A stretch of 64,000 bases of DNA. It comes from Macrobrachium rosenbergii (lineage: Eukaryota > Arthropoda > Malacostraca > Decapoda > Palaemonidae). The stretch covers positions 39,672,599-39,736,598 of the forward strand of contig NC_089744.1 in assembly GCF_040412425.1 (NCBI RefSeq). The letters run 5' to 3'. The notes below the pieces were generated by a model. The model made no database searches, had not been told where the DNA came from, and worked only from the letters and a program-made list of their open reading frames with translations. This document shows, one piece after another, positions 1 through 9,322 of the stretch; the stretch's first letter is position 1; the number at the start of each line of letters is the position of its first letter. A program made the position numbers and the translations under genes.

Positions 1-2175
1 CTGCCTGACTGCCCTTCAGCTCTTTGGTGGGAAATTTCCTTTTTTTTTGAGAATGAATGTTGATAAACCTTCTAAACCCTCCTATCCCCAGTGTGTGTGT
101 CCTGGGGTAGGAGGTAAGAAATGTAATACCTTTCGTTCTAGCGTCGACACGGACCCACACACCTTTTGCCCAACTTGCAGGGGATGTGTGTGTTTGCGCT
201 ACGCTCCTTGTAGCGAGTGTTGTTCCTGGTCTCCCAAGCAATGGAAGAGGTTCGAAGGGAGGTTATGCTACCGTCAGAAGCCGGCCAAGGAATCCTCCGA
301 GGGTAACACGCCCCCGACGACTCCAGTGGTGGCTAATGTGTCGGGTTTGTTTCTCCCTCCCTACGAACTTCCCCTGCTTGCTCCCTTTCCCCTTCCTCAT
401 TCGTTTTGTCGGGTGTGGAAGGGCGTGGGGGCCTGGTTGATCAGGACATCCTCTGCGGGGTCTCTTCTCGTGCTGGGGGAAAAATTTTTTCCCCAGAGTG
501 AGCAGAGACTTCCCAGTTTAACCCGACTGTTTCCTAAGGTTTAGGGGTGGATACGGACCAGGTATCAGACTTATCCTCGGCCTGGTTACACTTGGGTCTA
601 CCTGGCGTTCCGTCATTGGAGGGCCTGGTGTCTCATCTGTCTGGTGCTCCAGTAACAACTCATTCGGCTACCGCTACCACCACCACGACTGTCACCATGT
701 CTGCTTTGCGAAGCTGCCTGTGTCGGTGGCTTCACACCTGGATACTCAGGTTTTGGCTGCTCCTGCCTCTCACCATCCTGTGCCGCTGCCTTCTGGGTTC
801 CTGGCCCTGCTCTCACGACCTGAGCCCTCCTATATGGTGATGTTGTCGGTGCTGTATATGACTTTGCCTACTCCTGTTGCTGACCCTGGCCCGTTTATGA
901 CTATGGTTCCGGCTCCTCGCTTCCCTGTCTCTCAGCCCGGCTTGACTACTGACATGCCTCCCATGCCTTTGACCCTGGCCCAGCCCGGACTGGCTGCTCG
1001 CGGGCCACCTGTGCCATCATCCCTGGCTGACGCCCCTGCCCCGGTAACTGCTGGCCCGAGCACCGTCTACGCTGCCTGGGTTGCGCCTGCTGCTGTTACC
1101 CCCCCGGTTGCTCCTGACTCTTTGGCTGCTCCTGCATGGTGTGGGGACCTGACTTCAATCCTGAGGAAGATGGCGAAGAAGAAGTCGAAGAAGAGATCGA
1201 GAAAGGTGTTGTCGTCTTTGTCTTCGTCTGCTACCTCTTCTTCCTCTTCTCCTTCTGAGGCTACCCAGCCAAGGAAGAAGAAGAAGGCCTCTCCCCCCCC
1301 CAAGAAGTCTCGCACTGAGACCTCTAAGGGACTGCCTCCTTCCACAGGGAAGGCAGTGGGATCTCTCGCCGGCTCTTTCTGATCCATGGATCAGGGAACC
1401 GCTGCTCTGGCCCCATGGTCAGTCACACTGGGAGCCAAGGGCATGCAGACCACGGTCCGCACTCCCCCTGCTGTGCTGAAGAAACCTGCTTCTGAGGCCA
1501 GCGGGTCCACGTCGGACACTCATGCGCAAGTCGCTCCAAGTACCCCGGTTTCCAAGTAGACCCAGGTACCCCAGTCTGGTACTGGAGAAACCTCTCGCCG
1601 TACAGACCCGGGTGTGGGGCGAGAGAAAGAGTCCGGGCATGCAGGTGCCCCGACTCTTCCTGCTGGTACTTCTTTGAGTGCTGAGCCAGGTCCCCGGGAA
1701 AGTGCTTCGGTCCCTCGGGTCCGAACACCTGGAGAAGCAGAGAAGAGGTCCCCTGCTCAGTCTTCCCGAGAGGCTACGGCCTCGAAGAAGACTGGGGCGC
1801 GTCTAGAGAACAGCGCAAGCTCACGCCAGCCAGCTGCGCGTTCGACTCCTCCCAGTCCCCAGCCACGTCTGTGCAGCCAGCCTGGCTTGGGGGAGGTGAG
1901 CGCGCGGCTCGACTCACCCGAGCCATTCCACTCTCTTTGGGAGACTGCTTTGCCTAGGTGTAAGCAGTCTCCTCGACCCGGGCTGCCGTTACCATCGCGG
2001 GTTGGTGACTGCTCCTGGCCCGCTGCCCCTGTTGGTTCTGCCAGCAAGGCCAGTGGGAGCGCCCGATCCTCCTCGCCTGTCCCCTCTACCTCCTGGGCTC
2101 CTTCCAAGGGGCACGAGTTGGACAGGAAGAACTCTGGCGACTTTTCTCCCCAGAGTTCTACCTCGGGCGTATGTA
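1..2175 (+). mobile_element. DIRS-B1: 5' part of a DIRS-type retrotransposon, cut by window edge
   Basis: The first bases match the sequence just inside the left terminal repeat of the fuller copy at 2371-9322, so the element began shortly before the window. It holds only the gag-like region. It stops at a TA dinucleotide (2174-2175), where a pogo-like MITE begins. No RT or recombinase remains on this side. Family membership rests on close similarity to the gag regions of DIRS-B2 and DIRS-B4, including the Cys cluster, the Ser-rich tract and the basic KKxKKRSRK tract. Confidence 0.85.
47..2175 (+). pseudogene. gag-like ORF1 of DIRS-B1, broken
   Basis: This is the structural ORF1 of DIRS elements, thought to bind element RNA. 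The N-terminal part (47-544, open for 165 codons) has a cysteine cluster of the form CPTCRG-C-PCSECCSW, followed by a WKRFEG-like segment; this pattern recurs in the other DIRS-B copies. A second open stretch (720-1382) is Pro/Ala-rich and ends in a basic and Ser-rich block (KKKSKKRSRK, then serine runs, then SPPPKKSRTE), which looks like a nuclear localisation region. A third open stretch covers about 1614-2175. The three lie in different frames, so the gene is frameshifted. The C-terminal gag part is missing because of the MITE insertion. Confidence 0.7.
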
Positions 2176-2370
2176 CAGGCAGTCCCCGGTTTATGACGGT
2201 GGTTCTGTTCTGTTCTTGCGCCGCGTCGTAAACCGAAAATCGTCGTAAACTGGAACAACGGCATATGACGCCAGAAAAATGTATAAAAATTTGAAACAAA
2301 AGTTATGAACGCCTTACTTTTAATCCTTTGGGCATGCTGCATGTTGTTTCTTGATGTTTTACCTACATTT
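2176..2370. mobile_element. Partial pogo-like MITE (family CAGGCAGTCCCCGG)
   Basis: It starts TA-CAGGCAGTCCCCGGTTTA and continues with the GCGTCGTAAACCG and AATCGTCGTAAAC blocks of the two complete copies at 44727-45087 and 53015-53378. The right half is absent: DIRS-B2 begins at 2371, and the MITE does not resume after DIRS-B2. Non-coding and non-autonomous. Confidence 0.7.
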
Positions 2371-2540
2371 GTTCCGACACAATATACAAACCCTTGGTCC
2401 TTTACATTAGGGATTACTTTCAGGCGTAGGCTGGAAACGGCCGTTGAACTTCAAACAAGGTGATTAGGCAGTTAACTACTGTCCGGGAGGCGGGAGTACC
2501 GCCTGCCCGGATGTGAACATTCCAATTTGCTTTCGGCCGT
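2371..2540. repeat. Left inverted terminal repeat of DIRS-B2
   Basis: This 170-bp stretch, starting GTTCCGACACAATATACAAA, is repeated in reverse complement at 9125-9322. The same left end is seen at 31826 (B4) and, degraded, at 46802 (B5). Confidence 0.85.
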
Positions 2541-2629
2541 CGTAGCGCTCGGACGTTGTTCTTCGTCGCTCTCTGCCTGACAGTTGTACTTCTTTTTTGG
2601 TGGGAAATTCTTTCTTTGCTTTCATTATC

Positions 2630-5529
2630 ATGGAGAAATCAGCTAAACCCTCCTATCCCCAGCGTGTGTGTCCCGGGGTAGGGGGCTAGAAATGCAATTC
2701 ATTTAGATCTCGAGTCGACGTGGACCCACACGCCCTCTGTACATCTTGCAGGGGACGTGTGTGTTCACGCGACGATCCCTGTAGTGAGTGTTGTTCGGTG
2801 TTGTTCGTGGTCCTCCAAGCAATGGGGCAAGTTCGAAGGGAGGAGATGTTACCGTCGTAAGCCTACCAAGGAGTCGTCCGAGGGAAATACACCCCCGACA
2901 ACTCCATTGGTGGCGAATGTGTCGAGCTCATTTCTCCCTCCCGGCGAACTTCCCCTGCTTGCTCCCTCTCCCTCGGGTGAGGACTCCCCCTCCCCTTCCT
3001 CTTACGTTTCATCATTTGTGGAAGGGTGCGGGGGAGAGTTGGACCGCGACATCCTCTCTGAAGTCTCTTCCCGTTCCGGAGGGGAGTTTTTTCCTCCGGA
3101 GCGAGTAGAGGCTTTGTGTACTGACCCGACTTTTGCTTCAGGTCCCGGACTGGATAGCCAGACACTGATTCCAAGCTCATCCTGGCTATACCTGGGCCTA
3201 CCTAGCTCGTCACTAGAGGGATTGGCTCCCCCCCCTCCAGTCACAACCCACTCGGCAATGACAGTCACCACTACATCCGTCACCATTTCGAGGTTTGCCC
3301 AGATGCTTGGGTGTCGGCGTCACCTGTTGTTCCGCTGCCTCCCGGCTTCATGGCTTCCATTCACGCGTGCTGGCCCTGCCTACATGGTGACGTCATCATA
3401 CCCTTATGTGACTGTCGCTGCCCCAGTTGCTGACCCTGGCCTGTCTTCGAATGCTGTTCCTCGTCTCACTTTCCAGCCCAGCCCTTCGTCTGCTTCCATC
3501 CCCATTCCATCGACCCTGGCGCGGCCCGACTTAAATCTTCACGCGGGAGGGGCGGCGCCTGCATTCCCGGCCCCGCCCACTTTTGTTCCTGGCCGACGCG
3601 CGGCTCTCTCTACCCAGGCAAATGCTGGCTCGAGCTCCGCGGTCGTTGCCCGGGATGTGCCTTCTGCTGCAGCCCCTCCTGCTGTTCCTGAGTCTGCGGC
3701 CTCGCTTTCCTGGCTTGGGGACTTGACGGTGTTCCTGAAGCAGAGGGTGAAGAAGAAGAAGAAGAGGTCTAGGAAGGTGTCATCGTCTTCATTTTCATCT
3801 TCGTCATCATCGTCGTCTTCGTCTGCTGCTTCTTCCGCTTCTCCTTCCGAGGCTTTGCAGCCGAAGAAGAAGTCTGCCTCTCCTCCCCCCCCTAAGAAAT
3901 CTCGCACCGAGACTTCTAAGGGTCTGCCTCCTTCCACAGGGAAGGCAGTGGGATCTCTCGTCGGCTCTTCCTGATCCTCGGATCAGGGAACCGCTGCCCC
4001 GGCCTCCGGGCCAGGGGCACCAGGAGCCAAGGGCGTGCAGACCAAGGTCGGCACTCCCCCCGCTGTGCCTAAGAAACTTCCTGCATCTAAGGCCAGCGAG
4101 TCGCGCCGGACACTCGTTCGCGAGTTGCTCAGTACCGGGTCCCCAAGGAGACCGGGTACCCCAGTCTGATACGGGAGAAACTTCTCACTGTACAGACCAG
4201 GGCGTGGGGCGAGAGAAAGAGCCAGGGCATGCAGGTGCTCCGTCTCTTCCTGCTGGCACTCCTTCAGGTGCCAAGTCAGGTTCCCGGGATAGTGCTTCAG
4301 CCCGCTGGGCCGAACGCAAGGAGAGGTAGGGAAGAAGTCCCCTACTCAGTCTTCCCGAGAGGCTCCTGCCTCGAAGAAGACTGGGGGCGCCCAGAGGACA
4401 GCGCGCAGCTCGCGCCAGTCAGCCGTGCGTTCGACTCCTCCCAGTCCCCGGCCACGTCCGCATGGCCAGCCTGGCTTGGGGAGGCGGTGCGCGGCTTCGG
4501 CTCGCGAGCCGCTCCGCTCTCCTCAGGAGATCGCTTCACCTGGGCTGAAGCAGTCTCCTCGACCCGGGGGCTCCTCATCACCACGGGTTGGTGACCGCTC
4601 TCGGCCCACTGCCTCTGCTGGTTCTGCCAGTAAAGCCAGTGGGAGAGCCCGATCTTCCTCGCCTGTCCCCTCCACCCCTTCTGTTTCTTCCAGGGGCCAC
4701 GAGTCGGAGAGGAGGAACTCTGGGGAGTGTTCTCCTTAGAGTTCTACTGCGTGGGGGTACGCACCTGGCTCGGTTCTTGGCTCGACCAGGTCCTACGCCC
4801 GCGTAGTTCAGGAAGATCCACGGGGATATGCCGAGGTTCTCCCTCCTGCAGGGAGAGTAGTTCGGGAGGACCGCACTGGAAGGACTCGAGGGTCCTCTGC
4901 CCCAGGATGCGGACACCCCCGAAATACAGAGGACTTTTGCGGAGGTTATCGCGCTGATTTGTCAGCACAACGACCTCGGGGAAGGGACCACGGCCTCGTC
5001 TATGGATCGTCCGTCGCACCTCGAATCCTTCTGGGGACCCAAGAAGGAACCCAAGGCTTCGGTGGGGCTGCCGTGGTCCACGCTTGCCAAGGGGGTACTC
5101 GACCAGGTGAACAGTCTTGTGTCTGGGCAAGACAGTTCACTTTGTTGGAGCCCATCGGACAAGCTTTTTCCTTCTCCTCTGCCTCGTCAGAAGCGTTTCT
5201 ACGCTCCAGTGGAAGGGGTGTTGCTGACCAAACAGGTTGACCCGGACCTGACTCGTTTGGATCTGGGTCTGTCGTTGCAGCAATTGACTGCAGAGAGCAT
5301 ATCTCTCTCTCAGCAAGAAGCTGCAACCCTGGAAGCCACCGCCATGGCGGCCTTCCAAGTAGTCTCCTGGCTCAATCTGTGGTCATTCACAGTATCGAAG
5401 GTAGCTGCTTCCTCAGGCGCTATTGTACCTGGGGAGGACTCCGCCTTTGGGAGACTGTGCCAGTCTGGGGGTAGGGCTATTTCCTACCTTGCCACCAGAC
5501 TGCAAACCTGTGGGCAAACCTTGTGCTAA
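2630..5529 (+). pseudogene. gag-like ORF1 of DIRS-B2, frameshifted
   Basis: The likely start is the ATG at 2630 (MEKSAKPSYPQ), equivalent to the MNVDKPSKPSYPQ start of the sister copies. An early stop follows the PGVGG motif. Downstream lie the cysteine cluster CTSCRGRVCSRDDPCSECC (about 2725-2800), a long open stretch 2757-3974 ending in KKKKKRSRKVSSSS and a serine run, and a separate open C-terminal part at 5002-5529. That part has the helical segment VDPDLTRLD...ISLSQQEAATLEATAMAAFQVVSWLNLWSF seen in DIRS gag proteins. Frames change several times between 3974 and 5002. Role by family: RNA-binding structural protein. Confidence 0.7.
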
Positions 5530-5598
5530 AGCGAAGGGATGCCGTTCTCTCTCGCTTTGCCAGGTCTGTAGGTCCCGAGTCAGCTATCGCCCTTCGGA

Positions 5599-7440
5599 AT
5601 GGACCGTTGCTGGGTTCCTCCTCTCTCTTCCCTAGAGAGTTGGTGGACGCTGTGGTGGACAAGCGCCGTGCCGATGACAGCGACTGACTTGTTCACCAGG
5701 CAGTGGCCAAGACCTCCGGGTCTTCGCACCCCACTGCGGCCAGGTCTTTGGGCCAGGCTGGCACTTCCTCGGCCCCTAAGAAGTCCCAGTCTTCAAAGGG
5801 GTCCCGAGGAAACACCCAGCCTTCTTCTGCCCCGAGAATGGGGGGTCCATCCCGCCCTTTTCAGCCTACTTTCCACGATGGAAACAGCGCAAACTGTGCT
5901 GGCCTCCATCAGGGAGAACGACTTCATGCTTATGGTGGACTTGAGGGATGCGTATTTCCAGATACCCATCCATCCGTCCTCGTGCAAGTACCTCCTCTTT
6001 GTCCTCGGGGAGCCGGTCTTCCAATTCAGGGCACTTTGCTTCGGGCTCTCAACCGCTCCCCAGGTGTTCACGTGAGTATTCTCTCTCGTGTCAGCTTGGG
6101 CCCACTCGTACGGGATACGTCTACTGAGGTATCTCGACGACTGGCTAGTCCTGGCGAGCTCTCGCTCGCAGTTGCTACAGGACAGGGATAGCTCCTCGAG
6201 TTTTGCTGGGATCTAGGGATCGTGGTAAATCTGGAGAAGTCAGATCTCACTCCCAAGCAGAGGACAAAGTACCTGGGCATGCTGATAGATACGGTGGCAG
6301 CGAAAGTCTTTCCCTTAGACTCTCGTATCAGCAAGTTCAGGCAGGCAGCACAGCTGTTCCTGTCACGGCAGGAGCAACCAGCTCGACAATGGCAAGTCGT
6401 CATCGGTCACCTGTCGTCGTTGGAGAAACTAGTACCTCACGGGCGTCTTCACCTGCGATCTCTCCAGTGGAGACTAAAGGAGTATTGGTTCCAGTCCCAA
6501 GACCCCCAGTCCTTCCTCATTCCTCTTTCTGAGGAGGTGAGAAAGGACCTTCACTGGTGGTTAGACAACAGGAACCTCTTGATAGGAGTATCCCTGCATA
6601 CTCCCCCTCCGGACATGCTTCTGTTCTCGGACGCATCGACCAAGGGATGGGGCGCACACCTGGAGGAGTTGCTGACTTCGGGAGTGTGGCACCGAGACGA
6701 CGAGCACCTTCACATCAACATCCTAGAAAAAAGGTGGCCTTCCTGGCCCTCCAAGAGTTCCGGGATCGAGTGATGGGACACTCTGTGGTACTGATGAGCG
6801 ACAGTACCACGGTAGTGGCATACGTCAACAAGCAGGGGGGAATGGTGTCCCACTAGCTTCATCAGTTGACGATGCAGGTGCACGAGTGGGCCGTGGCTCA
6901 CTTGGTAGAGCTGTCAGCCAGGTACATTCCAGGCAAGAGGAATGTCGTGGCAGACAAGCTCAGCCGCCAGAGCCAGGTGGTAGGGACCGAATGGTCCCTC
7001 CATCAGGAAGTAGTGGAAAGGCTGTTCGACCTGTGGGGGCGCCCAGCCATCGATCTGTTTGCCACCCGGCACAACAGAAAACTCCAGGTCTTCTGTTCTG
7101 TCGTGCCGCACCCATGGGCCGCTGCGGAGGACGCGTTCCAACACCCGTTGGACAATCTTGACGCTTACGCCTTTCCCCCATTCTGCCTGATTCGCGAGTG
7201 ATCAACCGAGTGATGATCACCCCGAATCTCAGAATGACTCTGGTGGCACCCAAATGGCCCCAGGCCGTTTGGTACCCGGACCTGCTAGCTCTCCTCTCCG
7301 AGGCACCGAGAGAGATCCCCCCCTGGCCCAACCTTCTGCGTCAACCTCATGCAGAGCGGTTCCACCTGGCAGTGCATTCCCTGTGTCTTCACGGCTGGAG
7401 GTTATCCACCACCTCATGTGAGCGAGAGGCTTTTCGTGCC
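5599..7440 (+). pseudogene. DIRS-B2 pol: reverse transcriptase, RNase H and MT-like domain, broken
   Basis: The RT fingers/palm appear as MVDLRDAYFQIPIHPSS followed by FQFRALCFGLSTAPQVFT (about 5930-6072), then an in-frame TGA. The catalytic box YLDDWLVLASS follows in another frame (about 6130). The thumb and the RNase H start are open at 6222-6773, with the RNase H acidic motif FSDASTKGWGAHL. A frameshift near 6730 moves the rest of RNase H (DSTTVVAYVNKQGG, then ARYIPGKRNVVADKLSR) to other frames. The next block, IDLFATRHNRKLQVFCS...DAYAFPPFCLI and LVAPKWPQAVWYPDLL (7040-7300), matches the DAM-methyltransferase-like domain typical of DIRS pol. Not functional as it stands. Confidence 0.85.
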
Positions 7441-8451
7441 GCGCAGCAACAGAGATGGCAGGATACCTCAGAAGATATTCCGCAGCGGTATACCAGGGAA
7501 AGTGGTGTGTCTTCTGCAGTTGGTGTCGTCAAAGGGGTATCTCTCCGGTCGGAGCTACTGTTCAGCAGGTCGCGGACTTCCTCGTCTTCCTTCGCCGAGA
7601 GAAGCTTGTGTCCGTTTCAGTTGTAAAAGGCTACCGCGCCGCACTCGGCCTAGTCTTACGGCTGAAAGGAGTAGACATCTCCTCCTCTTTCGAGATTTCT
7701 CTACTCATGAGAAGCTTCGAACGGTCTTGCCCACCCAGGGATCTGAGGCCCCCTGCATGGGATGTGACTCTCGTCTTAAGGAGCCTGACTTGTGCACCAT
7801 ACGAGCCTTTACGAGAGTCGTCAGACAGGGATCTGACCCTCAAGACCGTCTTCTTGCTTGCCCTGGCATCGGCGAAGAGAGTTGGTGAACTTCACGGACT
7901 TTCCTTTGATGTTAAACACTCGAGGGGATGGGGATCAGTTACGCCGATTTCATCCCGGATTTCGTAGCGAAGACTCAGAACCGCCGGTCCCTGGCCTTGC
8001 ACGGTTCGAGTCCTTCACGATCCCCTCCCTAGAGGACTTTGTAGGTAATGATCCAGACGAGATGCTACTGTGTCCTGTTAGGGTGCTGCGGCGCTATCTG
8101 AAGAGGACTCGGCACCTCCGGCCTGAGTGTCGACGACTCTTCGTTAGCAGTGGCTCTACCAAGAAAGAAGTGTCCAAGAATACCATCTCTTTCTGGCTTT
8201 GTGAGACGATAAGGAGAGCGTACTCTGCTGCAGGAGAAGGCGACACCGATGCACGCCGTCCGAGCTCACGAGGTCCGCAGCATTGATCCATCCCTCGCAT
8301 TCCGGAAGAATATGTTGGTACCACAGGTGCTGAAGGCGGGTATGTGGTCCCAACAGACTACTTTCACCTCCTTCTACCTCCGGGATGTTGCACACAAGTC
8401 CTTGGACACTTTTTCCTTGGGTCCTGTGTGGCTGCTCAACAAGTTGTGTAG
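7441..8451 (+). pseudogene. DIRS-B2 tyrosine recombinase, broken
   Basis: The phage-integrase-like recombinase of DIRS elements joins the circular DNA copy to the genome. The N-terminal core-binding part is open at 7455-7967 (GKWCVFCSWCRQRG...VADFLVFLRREK...VKGYRAALGLVLRLKG). The first catalytic Arg lies in LALASAKRVGELHGLSF (about 7860-7910). The C-terminal part is split over two frames. It has AHEVRS with His at 8267 and Arg at 8276, and SFYLRDVAHKSLD with the presumed nucleophile Tyr at 8375. Sister copies end in VVAAQQVV then stop; here one base is missing near 8427, so the end is out of frame. All catalytic residues survive although the frame is broken. Confidence 0.85.
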
Positions 8452-8987
8452 CTTATCCAGCTCCCCTAACGGGACAGGTTGCATCTCGCCTATGTTGTAC
8501 GGTTGTGATTGGGAGAATGAATGTTGAGTGACTGGCCTCTCTTCTTTCTCCCCATCCTGGCTCTCTTCCCACGGGCAGGGAGCGGACGTGCCGTTACAAG
8601 CTGGACCGGGCGATCGAGGCAGGTAAGCACATAACGGGAGCTCCCGTTCTATTTCCGTTCAGGTTAATAGAAGCAACCCCACTCCTTCCTCTTGCAAGGG
8701 GAGGAAGGAGACCATGACTATGAGAGAAACCCAATGCTTGTATTTGCCTTATTGTCATCCGACGTCAAATTTTTCCTAGCCTACTTTGCATGAACTGATG
8801 TTTCCTCTTTCATGCAAAGGGACCCAGAAGTCTGACAACTGATCCTGCATTTCTTACAACCCAATCTTTTGTCAGAGACGGTTTTTCCCTTTCTCGCTCT
8901 CACGACCAGGAAGGGAAGACAAGGTGGTGAACTCTAGTCAGTTCAGAGAGACTTTTATCAGATTCCTCCCTCCAATCAGTGAGTCTC
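8452..8987. other. DIRS-B2 3' non-coding region with conserved hairpins
   Basis: No reading frame. It contains a perfect 16-bp palindrome AACGGGAGCTCCCGTT (8633-8648), a purine/pyrimidine hairpin CTCCTTCCTC / GGAGGAAGGAG around a TTGCAAGG loop (about 8682-8711), and an 11-bp perfect stem CTTTGCATGAA (8784-8794) / TTCATGCAAAG (8809-8819). Counterparts exist in DIRS-B4 and B5, and the second hairpin also in B3 (about 14041-14070). The role is unknown; transcript end formation or RNA packaging are possibilities. Confidence 0.55.
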
Positions 8988-9322
8988 GTAATGTAAAGGA
9001 CCGAGGGTTTGTATATTGTGTCAGAACAACAATTTTTAATAGTAAATTGTATTTTTCCTAACTATACAAACCCAAGGTCCTTTACACTTTATGCCCACCT
9101 CATGCCACCCCTCAATCTGTACTTGGGCCGAAAGGCAAATTGGAATGTTTACATCCGGGCAGGCGGTACTCCCGCCTCCCGGACAGTAGTTAACTGCCTA
9201 ACCACCTTGTTTGAAGTTCAACGGCCGATTCCAGCCTACGCCTGAAAGTAATCCCTAATGTAAAGGACCTCAGGTTTGTATAGTTAGTAAAAATACAATT
9301 TACTTTTAAAAATTGTCATTTT
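8988..9322. repeat. Internal complementary region and right inverted repeat of DIRS-B2
   Basis: The internal complementary region (8988-9090) joins the reverse complement of the left end (ending GTGTCAGAAC) to the reverse complement of the right end (AACAATTTTTAATAG onward). This head-to-head arrangement is the DIRS hallmark and is thought to guide formation of the circular replication intermediate. The right inverted repeat follows at 9125-9322. Confidence 0.85.

Larger units (their letters stand above)
2371..9322 (+). mobile_element. DIRS-B2: near full-length DIRS-type retrotransposon
   Basis: A 6.95-kb element with inverted terminal repeats (2371-2540 and 9125-9322), gag, RT/RNase H/MT and tyrosine recombinase regions in order, and an internal complementary region at 8988-9090. 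It starts with GTT, as do DIRS-A and DIRS-B4. There is no integrase or protease, as expected for DIRS elements, which insert through a tyrosine recombinase without a target duplication. All main reading frames carry frameshifts or stops, so this copy is dead, but domain order and spacing are intact. It is inserted in a pogo-like MITE. Confidence 0.9.
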
